This document shows positions 1 to 8,929 of a stretch of 64,000 bases of DNA, one piece after another. The position numbers were made by a program, and so were the translations under genes. The stretch is taken from the NCBI RefSeq assembly GCF_034531395.1, contig NZ_JARVCO010000007.1:62001-126000 (forward strand), given 5' to 3'. The notes under the pieces are model-generated. The model searched no databases. It was not told the DNA's origin and worked only from the letters and a program-made list of their open reading frames with translations. The DNA is from Pontiella agarivorans. GTDB taxonomy: Bacteria > Verrucomicrobiota > Kiritimatiellia > Kiritimatiellales > Pontiellaceae. Numbering within the stretch: position 1 is the first letter of the stretch; each line of letters opens with the position of its first letter.

Positions 1-1
1 C

Positions 2-1603
2 GGAATTACGGTCGGGGTGATTGCTCTCCCGCTGGCGATGGCGTTTGCCATTGCCAGCGGTCTGCCGCCGGAGCGCGGCCTTTTCACCGCCATTGTTGCC
101 GGTTTTCTGATTTCTCTGTTTGGTGGAAGCCGGGTTCAGATCGGCGGGCCGACGGGCGCATTCGTGGTGATTGTTGCGGGGATTGTTGCCGAATTCGGTT
201 ACAGCGGGCTCGTCTGGTGCATGCTGCTCGCCGGTCTGCTTCTGATCCTCTTCGGTCTGTTCCGTCTCGGCGGTCTGATTCGTTTTATTCCGTTTCCCGT
301 CACGACCGGATTTACCAGCGGGATTGCACTGGTCATTTTTTCCACACAGATCAAAGATCTGTTCGGTCTGCACATCGAGACCGTTCCCGCGGAATTTATT
401 CCGAAATGGACGGTTTATTTTCAGGCTATGCATACCTGCACGCCGGCGGCTGCGGTGCTGGGTATAGGCACGATTTTAATCATTTATGCGTCGCGGCGGT
501 GGGCCCCCCGAACCCCTGCCATGCTGATCGCCATGCTGGCAACGACCGCCGCTGCGGCGCTACTGCACCTTGATGTTGAAACCATCGGCAGCCGTTTCGG
601 CGAACTGCCGCGCATGCTGCCCATGCCGGGCAATATTCCCCGGCTGGAACTGGCTCAGCTCAAAGACCTGATTGCCCCGGCCTTCACCGTGGCGATGCTC
701 GGTGCCATTGAATCGCTGCTGTCCGCCACCGTGGCTGACGGTATGATCGGCGGGAAGCACCGCCCGAATACGGAGCTGATTGCGCAGGGACTGGCCAATC
801 TCGGCTCGGCGTTTTTCGGCGGAATTCCTGCAACCGGCGCCATTGCGCGTACTGCGGCCAACGTGAAAAGCGGTGCCCAGAGCCCATTGGCCGGTATTAT
901 TCATGCGGTGGTGCTCGCGCTGATTCTGCTGCTGTTTGCCCCGTTTGCCAAAATGGTTCCGCTGTCAACGCTGGCGGGTATTCTTGTTGTGGTGGCATGG
1001 AATATGAGCGAAAAGCAGAATTTTATTGCCATTCTGAAAGGTCCGCGGAGTGATCGGCTGGTCCTGCTGCTCACCTTCCTGCTCACGGTGCTGATCGATC
1101 TGACGGTTGCGGTTGAAGTCGGTATTGTGCTTTCGGCACTGCTCTTCATCCGACGGATGTCCGAAATTGCCAACGTGAGTGTCATCACCGACGCCGTCAG
1201 CGGCGATGTGGATGCCGCCGAAGATCCGAAGGCCTTTGCGCTGCGGGAAGTGCCTGCCGGGGTGGAGGTATACGAAGTGGAAGGTCCGTTTTTCTTCGGG
1301 ATGGCCGACACCTTCTGGAATGTACTGGGCAAACGGCGTAAAGACACGCCGGTGCTGGTGCTTCGCATTCGCCACGTTCCGGCCATTGATGCCACCGGTC
1401 TGCATAATCTGCGGCAGCTGCATGCGCAATGCCGCAAAAAGAAAACCGCGCTGGTCTTTTCCGGTGTTGCCGCCCAGCCGTACAGAACCTTTAAGCAGTC
1501 CGGTTTTCTCGACGAACTCGGTCCGGAAAATTTCTGCTCCTCCATTGATGCCGCTCTTGAGCGTGCACGGGAGCTAAATCAGAAAGGAAAGAAACATGTC
1601 TAA
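2..1603 (+). CDS. SulP/SLC26 family anion transporter with STAS domain (5' end outside window)
   Basis: The frame is open from the first bases, so the gene begins upstream and about 530 C-terminal residues are seen. Hydrophobic segments fill roughly the first 385 visible residues, and a soluble STAS domain follows (about 410-510), the standard SulP layout. The opening GVIALPLAMAFAIASGLPP matches the conserved early membrane segment of the family. SulP proteins move sulfate, bicarbonate or other small anions across the inner membrane; the substrate cannot be read from the sequence. A carbonic anhydrase gene 1.3 kb downstream makes bicarbonate a reasonable guess. The stop overlaps the next gene by 8 bases, so the two are probably translated together. 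Confidence 0.93.
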   Translation, partial: GITVGVIALPLAMAFAIASGLPPERGLFTAIVAGFLISLFGGSRVQIGGPTGAFVVIVAGIVAEFGYSGLVWCMLLAGLLLILFGLFRLGGLIRFIPFPVTTGFTSGIALVIFSTQIKDLFGLHIETVPAEFIPKWTVYFQAMHTCTPAAAVLGIGTILIIYASRRWAPRTPAMLIAMLATTAAAALLHLDVETIGSRFGELPRMLPMPGNIPRLELAQLKDLIAPAFTVAMLGAIESLLSATVADGMIGGKHRPNTELIAQGLANLGSAFFGGIPATGAIARTAANVKSGAQSPLAGIIHAVVLALILLLFAPFAKMVPLSTLAGILVVVAWNMSEKQNFIAILKGPRSDRLVLLLTFLLTVLIDLTVAVEVGIVLSALLFIRRMSEIANVSVITDAVSGDVDAAEDPKAFALREVPAGVEVYEVEGPFFFGMADTFWNVLGKRRKDTPVLVLRIRHVPAIDATGLHNLRQLHAQCRKKKTALVFSGVAAQPYRTFKQSGFLDELGPENFCSSIDAALERARELNQKGKKHV

Positions 1604-2438
1604 TCGTAAACTCATTAATCAGCTGATTCAGTTGCAGGAACTTGTTGTTGCCCGCATCCAGAAAAAAGTTGCGATGCCCAAAGCACCGCTCGACGTACTT
1701 GACCAGAATATTGCATTGCTCAGCGAAAACATTCCGCAACGCACAAAGAGCCATATCAACGATCTGCTCAAAAAGCATCCGGAAGCAGTGGTGCCGCTGA
1801 TTGACGGGCACTGTACGGGGTGCGGTATGAAGCTCAGCATCAGCCAGGCCAATGAGGTCCATCATGCCGAAGAAATTCACCGCTGTCCGAACTGCACCCG
1901 CTATCTTTACGTGCCGTCCGAAGTGGTGGCCCGGGAACACGCCAGCCGGGTCTATGGTGAAAAACGAAAAATCGGTATTGCCCGGTTTTCTACACAGCCG
2001 CTGATGATTACCCCGCTGACCGGAAATACGTCCGAGGAAGTGCTTGGCGAAATCTGTGAACGGATGCAGTCCGAAGGCTTTGTGGAGGACGGTCGCCAGC
2101 TGTTGTATATGGCGATGCAGCGCGAAGACATCATCAGCACCGCCATTGACGGCGGCATGGCTTTTCCGCATGTCCGCGGAGTTGAAGGCGGCGGCCTGAC
2201 CATGGCGCTGGGCATTCACAAAAAAGGAATTCATTTCGGCGGCCCCGGCCGGACGCTGACGCGGCTCTTTTTCTTTATGGTGATTCCGACGGCCACCAGC
2301 GCGTTTTACCTCAAACTGCTCGCCGGACTTTCCCAGACCTTCCGCGATAAAACAGCCCGCGAGCTGCTGCTCAACGCTGAAAATGAGGAAGAACTCTGGA
2401 AAGCCCTCGTTCAGCAGACCCGCAAGGTGATCAAATAG
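1596..2438 (+). CDS. Zinc-ribbon plus PTS EIIA-like (fructose/nitrogen type) regulatory protein
   Basis: This 280-residue protein has two parts. Around residues 73-100 two Cys pairs (C73/C76 and C97/C100) form a four-Cys zinc ribbon after a helical N-terminus. From about residue 135 to the end it resembles the EIIA-2 domain of the phosphotransferase system, with a candidate phospho-His at H192 in the motif AFPHVR. No membrane EIIB/EIIC partner lies nearby, so a regulatory role like that of PtsN is more likely than sugar uptake. It overlaps the SulP gene by 8 bases and may control that transporter; this link is inferred from position only. The 3' end runs 8 bases into the convergent thioesterase-like gene. 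Confidence 0.7.
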   Translation: MSNRKLINQLIQLQELVVARIQKKVAMPKAPLDVLDQNIALLSENIPQRTKSHINDLLKKHPEAVVPLIDGHCTGCGMKLSISQANEVHHAEEIHRCPNCTRYLYVPSEVVAREHASRVYGEKRKIGIARFSTQPLMITPLTGNTSEEVLGEICERMQSEGFVEDGRQLLYMAMQREDIISTAIDGGMAFPHVRGVEGGGLTMALGIHKKGIHFGGPGRTLTRLFFFMVIPTATSAFYLKLLAGLSQTFRDKTARELLLNAENEEELWKALVQQTRKVIK

Positions 2439-2853
2439 CGATTACGGCATAGGATGCCGTCATACGGGCACAGCCGGGAATTTCAGCATCGAGTCGAATG
2501 CGGCTGCGGCCGCGGGTTTCCAATTCCTGGAAAACGCGCGCCGTTTCGGCATCGGTGGTTTCGCAGGCAGCCATGAAATCCCCGGTGACCGGAGCGGTAA
2601 ATTCGGTTTCGGATTTCACGACCATGACCTCCGCCTGAATGCCGGCTTCGTGAAGCGCCCGGGTCATTAATGCCCAGCCGGCGAGCGTGAGGATGGATGA
2701 AATGGAACCGGCAAATCCGGTTCCTTTGTCATTCCGGTTGTTTTCCAGCGGGGCACACAGCTCAATGCCGTTTTTCCACTGTCTGGAAACCGTGATGCCC
2801 ATCATCAGGGCAGGTTCTATATCGGCAAAGAGATTCATGGAAAATGCGGACAC
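2431..2853 (-). CDS. YiiD C-terminal type hot-dog thioesterase-like protein
   Basis: A 140-residue single-domain protein. The segment LENNRNDKGTGFAGS resembles the conserved N-x-N-x-K-G-T-x-F-G-G-S stretch of the YiiD C-terminal/thioesterase-like hot-dog family, and the length suits one hot-dog fold. Members are presumed to act on acyl thioesters, but substrates are mostly unknown. It stands alone on the minus strand, convergent with the EIIA-like gene and just downstream of the carbonic anhydrase gene (25 bases between), so it may be read through from that promoter. Two copies of the dispersed TTCCA-N5-TGGAA palindrome lie inside it (2518 and 2774), read in different frames as FQELE and SRQWK. 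Confidence 0.65.
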   Translation of the reverse strand: MSAFSMNLFADIEPALMMGITVSRQWKNGIELCAPLENNRNDKGTGFAGSISSILTLAGWALMTRALHEAGIQAEVMVVKSETEFTAPVTGDFMAACETTDAETARVFQELETRGRSRIRLDAEIPGCARMTASYAVIAI

Positions 2854-2878
2854 GAAGGGTGCGCCGCGCTTTTATTAA

Positions 2879-3484
2879 CTAACCATCCAGTCCGGTGGCG
2901 GTGACATCCATATCACGGAGCAGACCGTCTTCGAGGCGGTAGATCCAGCCATGAACATGCAGTTGCTGCCCGGATTTCCAGGCATTCTGCACGATGGTGG
3001 TGCTGCAGACATTGCCGACCTGCTCCACAACATTGAGTTCGCACAGACGCTCTTTGCGGGCATGAGGATCTTCGATGGCATCGAGTTCCGCGGCATTAAA
3101 CCGGTAGACATCGCGAATGTGCCGCAGCCAGTTGTCGATCAGGCCGTGGTCGGCATCTTCCAGCGATGCCGCCACGCCGCCGCAGCCATAGTGTCCGCAG
3201 ACAATGATGTGTTTCACCTTCAGCACTTCCACAGCATATTGAATGACCGAGAGGCAGTTGAGATCCGTATGCACCACGACATTGGCAATGTTGCGGTGTA
3301 CAAAAACCTCGCCCGGCGGCAGATCAATGATTTCATTGGCCGGCACCCGGCTGTCCGCACAGCCGATCCAGAGAATATCCGGGGCCTGCATTTTGGAAAG
3401 TTCTTCAAAAAATCCGGGCTGTTCCTTTTCGATTTTTTCCGCCCATTCGCGGTTTTTATTAAAAAGCGGTTTCAGTGTTTTCAT
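2879..3484 (-). CDS. can: Beta-carbonic anhydrase
   Basis: This 201-residue protein interconverts CO2 and bicarbonate in the cytoplasm using zinc. The zinc ligands and catalytic dyad of the beta class are all visible: C42 with D44 and R46 in the motif CADSRV, and H98 and C101 in HYGCGG. HRNIAN is another class signature. Length and motif order match the E. coli Can type. The start is followed by the basic, helical N-terminus usual for the class. A SulP transporter lies in the same 3.5 kb, a pairing that would fit inorganic carbon handling, though the genes are on opposite strands. Confidence 0.95.
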   Translation of the reverse strand: MKTLKPLFNKNREWAEKIEKEQPGFFEELSKMQAPDILWIGCADSRVPANEIIDLPPGEVFVHRNIANVVVHTDLNCLSVIQYAVEVLKVKHIIVCGHYGCGGVAASLEDADHGLIDNWLRHIRDVYRFNAAELDAIEDPHARKERLCELNVVEQVGNVCSTTIVQNAWKSGQQLHVHGWIYRLEDGLLRDMDVTATGLDG

Positions 3485-3522
3485 GCTTATCCTCTCATTT
3501 TAATTCTCATTTTTAACCACTC

Positions 3523-3591
3523 GCTTCGCTGGAGGTCACGGAGTGCGCAGAGGTTTTTCCTCGGTGATACTCCATGCCTCTGTGGTGAATC
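3523..3591. repeat. Dispersed CACGGAG/CACAGAGG-type repeat, degenerate inverted
   Basis: The spacer between carbonic anhydrase and aguB holds GGAGGTCACGGAG, GCGCAGAGG, and then the roughly complementary GCCTCTGTGGTGA. The two arms make a weak inverted repeat. The same sequence type recurs at 43850-43931 next to other genes. It may fold and end transcription, but there is no clear T-run. Confidence 0.5.
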
Positions 3592-4456
3592 AGTCGATAA
3601 AGCGTTTGGTTAAGTCTCCGTAGGCGTCGATGCGGCGGTCGCGGAAAAAAGGCCACATACGCCGGACCGTTTCCGAACGGGTTTTATCCAGCTTCACAAT
3701 CAGTTCCTTTTCCTCATCGATTCCGGCCTGCGCCAGCAGTTCGCCCTGACAGCCCGCGGCAAAGCTCGAACCCCAGAACACCGCGCCGCCGGGTTCGGTG
3801 CCAACCCGATTGACGCTCAGCACCGGAATGCCGTTGGCTACCGCGTGTGACCGCTGAATCGTGATCCACGCCTCGCGCTGGCGCGCCTGCTCTTCGGAAT
3901 CATCAGCCGGATCCCAGCCGATCGCCGTGGGATAAATCAGTACCTCCGCCCCCGCCATGGCCATCAGCCGCGCCGCCTCCGGATACCACTGATCCCAGCA
4001 GACCAAAACGCCCAGCTTTCCGACCGACGTTTCCAAGGGTTGGAAACCGAGATCGCCCGGCGTGAAATAAAATTTTTCATAATAGCCCGGATCATCGGGA
4101 ATATGCATTTTGCGGTATTTGCCCGCAATCGATCCGTCGGCTTCCAATACCACGGCGGTATTGTGATACAGCCCCGGCGCGCGCTTTTCAAAAAGGGACG
4201 TGACGATGACGACACCCAGTTCTTTTGCCAACGCCCCGAAGGTTTCCGTCGACGGGCCGGGAATTGTTTCCGCCAGATCAAAATTTGCCGGATCCTCCAC
4301 ATCGCAGAAATAGAGCGAATTATGCAGCTCCTGCAAAACCACCAATTTTGCACCCCGCTCCGCGCAGCGCCGGATTCCGGCGATACTCTTCTCTATATTT
4401 GCCGCGCGGTCCGCAGTGCATGACTGCTGTACCAAACCTGTGATCAATGTGCTCAT
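3590..4456 (-). CDS. aguB: N-carbamoylputrescine amidohydrolase
   Basis: A carbon-nitrogen hydrolase (nitrilase superfamily) of 288 residues from the chosen start. The Glu-Lys-Cys catalytic triad is visible: Glu in LQELHNS, Lys in KYRKMHIPDD, and Cys in LVCWDQWYPEA. The wording around the triad (LHNSLYF, DDPGYYEKFYF) is that of the AguB subgroup, which turns N-carbamoylputrescine into putrescine. An in-frame start 36 bases upstream would pass through a dispersed repeat, so ATG at 4456 (MSTLITGLVQQSC) is preferred. The partner enzyme aguA lies immediately upstream on the same strand. A palindrome copy at 4031 is read here as FQPLE. Confidence 0.93.
   Translation of the reverse strand: MSTLITGLVQQSCTADRAANIEKSIAGIRRCAERGAKLVVLQELHNSLYFCDVEDPANFDLAETIPGPSTETFGALAKELGVVIVTSLFEKRAPGLYHNTAVVLEADGSIAGKYRKMHIPDDPGYYEKFYFTPGDLGFQPLETSVGKLGVLVCWDQWYPEAARLMAMAGAEVLIYPTAIGWDPADDSEEQARQREAWITIQRSHAVANGIPVLSVNRVGTEPGGAVFWGSSFAAGCQGELLAQAGIDEEKELIVKLDKTRSETVRRMWPFFRDRRIDAYGDLTKRFID
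4031..4045. repeat. Exact copy of TTCCAA-N3-TTGGAA palindrome
   Basis: TTCCAAGGGTTGGAA, flanked by further pairing bases (GT and AC). It lies inside aguB and is read as FQPLE on the minus strand. See the finding on the dispersed palindrome family. Confidence 0.85.
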
Positions 4457-4466
4457 GGCGGTCTTT

Positions 4467-4497
4467 TTAACCACGAAATACACGAAGTACACGAAAC
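4467..4497. repeat. ACGAAATACACGAAGTACACGAAA-type tandem repeat
   Basis: Three near-copies of a TACACGAA-like unit lie in tandem just upstream of the aguB start. The order is ccacgaaa, tacacgaag, tacacgaaa. It is non-coding and is one of three short repeat types in spacers of this window. Confidence 0.55.
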
Positions 4498-4671
4498 AAA
4501 AGGAACTTTGTTGCTGGTTCAGACCGCGTGATCACACATTGTAATCACGGTATTGAACTCAGAGCTGGGTTACTGATCCAGCTGCCGGCGCGCTTATAGG
4601 GATCGCCGTTGGAAGCTTCGTCTGCCGTTTTTCGGTAGCAGGATAAACGTTGTGCAAATATCCCGTTGAGC

Positions 4672-5610
4672 TCAGGGCATTACGCCTTTGGGGAACTGCA
4701 TGGTGGAGCAGTGGAGGGAGCCGCCCTGGCGGATGAGCACGGAGCAGTCGATGCCGATGATTTCGCGGTCGGGGAAGGCTTTTCCGATGGTTTCGAGGGC
4801 GAGGGCGTCGGCGGGATCGTTGTAGGTGGGGACGAGGACGGCGCCGTTGATGACGAGGTAGTTGGCGTAGGTGGCGGGCAGGCGTCGGCCGTCGTCGAAT
4901 TTCGGTTTGGGCCAGGGGAGGGGAAGAAGGCGGTAATCCTGAAATTGCCGGATCTCTTTTTCCAATGATTGGAAAATTTCGTAGTGCTCGTCGGCGGGAT
5001 CGTTACACGACACATAGAGGATGGTTTTGTTTGGTGCGAGGCGGGCGAGGGTGTCGATGTGGGCGTCGGTGTCGTCGCCGGCGAGGTGGCCGTTTTCGAG
5101 CCATAGGATGTTGGAGGGGCCGAAGAGGTCGGTCAGTTTTTCCTCGATCTGTTTTTTGGAGAGATTGGAATTCCGGTTTTTATTGAGCAGGCAGGCTGCG
5201 GTGGTGAGCAGGGTGCCCTGGCCGTCGGATTCGATGCTGCCGCCTTCGAGTATGAGGTCGATTTCCCGTATTTCCGTTTTTCCAAAGGTACCGCGTTTGT
5301 GGAGGCGTTTGGAAAGGGCGTTGTCCAGATCGTGGGGAAATTTGCCGCCCCAGCCGTTGAAGGTGAAATCGAGCAGGACGGGTTTTTCGTTTTCTTCGAT
5401 GGTGATGGGGGCGATGTCGCGGCTCCAGGTGTCGTTCGTTTCCAGATCTTCGACGATGATGACGGGCTGGAAGCGTTCGATGGTTTTCCGGATAATGGAA
5501 AAGGTGGCGCGTGCGTCGTCGAGGCAGTAGGCCCAGTCCATATTTTTCTGAGGCCAAATCAGCAGGACGGCGTCCTGCGGTTCCCATTCGGCTGGCAGTC
5601 TTCTTTTCAT
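4672..5610 (-). CDS. aguA: Agmatine deiminase
   Basis: A 312-residue protein of the Porphyromonas-type peptidyl-arginine deiminase/agmatine deiminase family. It converts agmatine to N-carbamoylputrescine and ammonia. The catalytic Cys is C301 in the C-terminal motif GGSLHCSTMQFP. The His-containing motif GDDTDAHIDT and the Asp-containing NDTWSRDIAP are also in place. It lies upstream of aguB, so the two genes together take agmatine to putrescine, even though about 215 bases separate them and aguB may have its own promoter. A palindrome copy at 4960 is read as FQSLE. The upstream spacer carries two more copies. Confidence 0.94.
   Translation of the reverse strand: MKRRLPAEWEPQDAVLLIWPQKNMDWAYCLDDARATFSIIRKTIERFQPVIIVEDLETNDTWSRDIAPITIEENEKPVLLDFTFNGWGGKFPHDLDNALSKRLHKRGTFGKTEIREIDLILEGGSIESDGQGTLLTTAACLLNKNRNSNLSKKQIEEKLTDLFGPSNILWLENGHLAGDDTDAHIDTLARLAPNKTILYVSCNDPADEHYEIFQSLEKEIRQFQDYRLLPLPWPKPKFDDGRRLPATYANYLVINGAVLVPTYNDPADALALETIGKAFPDREIIGIDCSVLIRQGGSLHCSTMQFPKGVMP
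4960..4974. repeat. Exact copy of TTCCAA-N3-TTGGAA palindrome
   Basis: TTCCAATGATTGGAA with T/A flanks that lengthen the palindrome. It lies inside aguA and is read as FQSLE on the minus strand. Confidence 0.85.
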
Positions 5611-5656
5611 GGGGCAGGAGCATTTCCAAGGTTTGGTAAAAACGCGAGCGGAAAAG

Positions 5657-5671
5657 TTCCAATCCTTGGAA
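5657..5671. repeat. Exact copy of TTCCAA-N3-TTGGAA palindrome (intergenic)
   Basis: TTCCAATCCTTGGAA in the spacer upstream of aguA, not coding. A degenerate copy (TTCCAAGGTTTGGTA, 5624-5638) lies 33 bases away, between this one and the aguA start. Confidence 0.85.
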
Positions 5672-5677
5672 ATTCAA

Positions 5678-6333
5678 CTGATCTTTTTTATGAATTTACG
5701 GAGATTATTACGGGGCGCTTTGTGTTCCGGAGAAGCGGTCTGAAATCAAAGTGGATCCGGGGTGATGCTGGGGATTCGGCCCCGTGAATCTGGCTGAGTG
5801 AGTATGGCGCCGATCCTCTGGAGTTGAAAATGATCTGCTGATATTGCCATTGAGCTGCCGGTGTTCATCACAAAATGGAAGCCGAATGCGGTGCGCCGGT
5901 TGTGCCACCGGCCGAGCCCGGAACGTGGCCGTGAGCAGCCGGGCTCAGTCATTGGCTCTGGGTTTTCCCGGTTGGGAGAAAACTGTTGGTAGAAAGCTGA
6001 AAAACAAAGTTCCAGTTTTTCTATGAACCCCTTACAATCTGCTCCAATAAATCCGGCCGTATCGGGTGGAAGTGGGTGGTCAGTTCCGGGCTTCGGGAAA
6101 CGCTGTTATTGAATCGATATATAAATAGCGAAAAAAGCGAGAGCGGGCTTGATGACCTATGGGTCGAGGACTACACTTCGCGGCTTGTTTGTTAAATATA
6201 AGTGCCTAACTTCGGTGAAATGTATCGGTAATTTACGAGAAATCGCAAATAATCGGTTTGCAATTGCTGGAAATTATTATAGGAATGCTCATCTATTCCT
6301 ATATAGGCGGAAATTAACCAGGGAATACATGTA
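5678..6333. other. Long non-coding stretch upstream of sdhC
   Basis: About 650 bases carry no convincing gene. Short frames on both strands have Arg/Pro-rich or otherwise unnatural compositions. The last 200 bases before sdhC are clearly more AT-rich and most likely hold the promoter and leader of the TCA run, but I cannot fix -35/-10 boxes. The block could also be a decayed gene. No tRNA or clear hairpin with a T-run was seen. Confidence 0.5.
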
Positions 6334-6996
6334 ATGAGTATAAAAACATCGATATTATCTTCGATAGGTCAGAAGCTGTTGCTGGCGACCTCCGGACTGA
6401 TAATGTTTCTTCTGTTTCTGATCCCGCACATGGGAGGAAACATATTGTTTCTGTTCGGGAAGGATTTATTTAATTCCTACGCCCACCATCTGCATAAGCT
6501 GGTTCCGATTGTCATCGGGATTGAAGTGCTGATGCTGGTCTCGATCTCCGTGCACATGATCATGGGTATTCGCGTAGTGCTGGCCAATAGAAAGGCCTCT
6601 GCCAAGCGTCTCTCCCAGAAATCATCCAAGGAACGTTCGCTTGCGGCGCGTCTGATGCCTGTTTCGGGCGGTATGATTTTCATTTTCATCGTCAAGCATC
6701 TGCTTGATTTCACGATTGCCGGTGAAAAGGCCGAAATCGATATGCACGGTCAAACAGGCTACGACGTCTATGGCATGGTTTTGGATAAATTCCAGGATCC
6801 GGTTCACGTGGCGTTTTATGTTTTGTTCATGGTCGCCGTCGGGTTGCATCTCAGCCACGCGCTGCAGAGTGCTCTCCAGACTTATGGCATTTATGTCCCG
6901 CGTGAAGGCAGCAAAATTAAAGTGGTATCCACCGTCATTGCGACGCTGATGGCTGCGACGTTTGCTATCATTCCGATCATTGCATTCACACGTTAA
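6334..6996 (+). CDS. sdhC: Succinate dehydrogenase cytochrome b subunit (b558 type)
   Basis: A 220-residue membrane protein with about five hydrophobic segments, the single-subunit diheme type of membrane anchor found with SdhA/SdhB in many non-proteobacterial lineages. Candidate heme-ligand histidines sit in IPHMGGN, SVHMIMG, VKHLLDF and LHLSHALQ. It passes electrons between the SdhAB catalytic arm and the quinone pool in the inner membrane. There is no separate sdhD, as expected for this type. It is first in the run sdhC-sdhA-sdhB, with a 19-base gap to sdhA, and the long AT-rich leader upstream suggests the main promoter lies there. Confidence 0.93.
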   Translation: MSIKTSILSSIGQKLLLATSGLIMFLLFLIPHMGGNILFLFGKDLFNSYAHHLHKLVPIVIGIEVLMLVSISVHMIMGIRVVLANRKASAKRLSQKSSKERSLAARLMPVSGGMIFIFIVKHLLDFTIAGEKAEIDMHGQTGYDVYGMVLDKFQDPVHVAFYVLFMVAVGLHLSHALQSALQTYGIYVPREGSKIKVVSTVIATLMAATFAIIPIIAFTR

Positions 6997-7015
6997 TCCA
7001 GGGGGACATAGAAAC

Positions 7016-8929
7016 ATGAAACTTGATGCAAAGATTCCAGAAGGCCCGATGGCCGAAAAATGGAAAAACCACAAATTTAACGCAAAGCTGGTCAACCCGT
7101 CCAACCGCCGTAAATACAATGTGATTGTTGTCGGAACCGGTCTGGCAGGCGCTTCAGCTGCTGCCACGTTGGCGGAGCAGGGCTATAATGTGGACTGCTT
7201 TACGTATTCCGACAGTCCGCGCCGCGCGCACTCGATTGCCGCACAGGGCGGTATTAATGCCGCGAAAAACTATCCGAACGACGGCGATTCCGTTCATCGT
7301 CTTTTTTACGACACGGTCAAGGGCGGCGACTTTCGTTCGCGCGAAGCCAATGTGCATCGCCTGGCGGAATGCTCCAACCTGATTATTGATCATTGTGTGG
7401 CGCAAGGGATTCCGTTTGCGCGTGAATACGGCGGCTATCTGGCCAACCGTTCCTTCGGCGGCGCGCAGGTTTCCCGTACATTCTATGCCCGCGGCCAGAC
7501 TGGTCAGCAGTTGCTGATCGGGGCTTACGGCGCACTCTGCAAAGAGATCAAATCCGGCGGTGTTAAAATGCACACCCGCTGTGAAGTGATTGATGTGGTG
7601 GTGATCGACGGGCAGGCGCGCGGTATCATTTCCCGTAATCTGGTGACCGGCGAGCTGACCCGTCATGTGGCGGATGCGGTTGTTCTTGCAACCGGCGGCT
7701 ACGGCAACGTGTTCTTCCTGTCCACCAATGCAATGAACTGCAACGCATCGGCGGCGTGGCGCGTATACAAAAAGGGTGCGGCTTTTGCCAATCCGTGTTT
7801 CACACAGATTCATCCGACCTGTATTCCGGTGCACGGCGAATATCAGTCGAAACTGACGCTGATGTCCGAGTCGCTGCGTAATGACGGCCGTATCTGGGTG
7901 CCGAAGAAAAAAGGCGATACCCGCCCGCCGGCACAGATTCCGGAAGATGAGCGCGATTATTATCTCGAACGGAAATATCCGAGTTTCGGTAACCTTGTTC
8001 CGCGCGACCTCGCTTCGCGTAACGCGAAAGTGGTCTGCGACGAAGGCCGCGGCGTCGGCCCGACCGGTCAGGCGGTTTATCTCGATTTTGCCGATGCGAT
8101 CAACCGCCTTGGTAAAGAGGTGATTGAAGCGCGTTACGGAAACCTGTTTGAGATGTATAACCGGATTACCGATGACGACCCGTATGAAACCCCGATGATG
8201 ATCTATCCTGCGGTGCACTACACCATGGGCGGTCTCTGGGTGGACTACAACCTGATGACTACAATTCCCGGTCTTTATGCGCTGGGTGAGTGCAACTTCT
8301 CCGACCACGGGGCCAACCGCCTCGGAGCATCGGCGCTCATGCAGGGATTGGCGGACGGATATTTTGTGATCCCGAATACGATCAACGACTATCTGGCCTC
8401 CACGAAGATCGAAAAAGCCACGACCGACCATGAAGAGTTCGTGAAAGCCGAAACGGTTGCCAAGGAAAAACTCGACAAGCTGCTTTCCATCAACGGTAAG
8501 CGTACGGTTGACGACTTCCATAAGGAACTCGGACATTTGCTGTGGAATAACTGCGGCATGGCCCGTAACGAAAAGGGCCTCAAAGAAGCTCTGGAGAAAA
8601 TTCCGAAGATCCGTGAGGAATTCTGGAAAGACCTCAACGTCCCGGGATCTGCAGACGACCTGAACCAGGCGCTGGAAAAAGCCAACCGCGTGGCCGACTT
8701 TATGGAGTTTGCCGAGCTGATGGTGAAAGATGCCCTTGAACGCAAAGAATCCTGCGGCGGCCACTTCCGTGAAGAGAGCCAGACCGAGGAAGGCGAAGCG
8801 AAACGTGATGACGAAAACTTCTGCTATGTTGCGGCCTGGGAATTCCAGGGATTGGATAAAGAACCGGTTCTGCATAAAGAGCCGCTCGAGTTCGAAGAAG
8901 TCAAACTTACACAGAGGTCGTACAAATAA
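7016..8929 (+). CDS. sdhA: Succinate dehydrogenase/fumarate reductase flavoprotein subunit
   Basis: A 637-residue flavoprotein that oxidises succinate to fumarate (or the reverse). The dinucleotide-binding motif [17 protein letters not shown] and the covalent-FAD region [14 protein letters not shown] are visible, as are the active-site stretches [11 protein letters not shown] and [15 protein letters not shown] at 7016 is chosen because it follows AGGGGGA at a normal distance and the first residues ([12 protein letters not shown]) look like a real N-terminus. An earlier in-frame start would overlap sdhC. The stop overlaps the sdhB start by one base (TAATG), so translation is coupled. A long antisense frame across the gene is a codon-bias shadow. 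Confidence 0.96.
   Translation: MKLDAKIPEGPMAEKWKNHKFNAKLVNPSNRRKYNVIVVGTGLAGASAAATLAEQGYNVDCFTYSDSPRRAHSIAAQGGINAAKNYPNDGDSVHRLFYDTVKGGDFRSREANVHRLAECSNLIIDHCVAQGIPFAREYGGYLANRSFGGAQVSRTFYARGQTGQQLLIGAYGALCKEIKSGGVKMHTRCEVIDVVVIDGQARGIISRNLVTGELTRHVADAVVLATGGYGNVFFLSTNAMNCNASAAWRVYKKGAAFANPCFTQIHPTCIPVHGEYQSKLTLMSESLRNDGRIWVPKKKGDTRPPAQIPEDERDYYLERKYPSFGNLVPRDLASRNAKVVCDEGRGVGPTGQAVYLDFADAINRLGKEVIEARYGNLFEMYNRITDDDPYETPMMIYPAVHYTMGGLWVDYNLMTTIPGLYALGECNFSDHGANRLGASALMQGLADGYFVIPNTINDYLASTKIEKATTDHEEFVKAETVAKEKLDKLLSINGKRTVDDFHKELGHLLWNNCGMARNEKGLKEALEKIPKIREEFWKDLNVPGSADDLNQALEKANRVADFMEFAELMVKDALERKESCGGHFREESQTEEGEAKRDDENFCYVAAWEFQGLDKEPVLHKEPLEFEEVKLTQRSYK

Noticed and set aside
5746-5952. 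68-residue minus-strand frame in the gap before sdhC
   Set aside because: Part of it looks protein-like, but there is no ribosome site, homologous motif or extension; at most a decayed fragment.
7154-8875. 573-residue open frame opposite sdhA
   Set aside because: The sdhA frame is certain from motifs, and the opposite frame has no recognisable domain. Long antisense frames arise from codon bias here.
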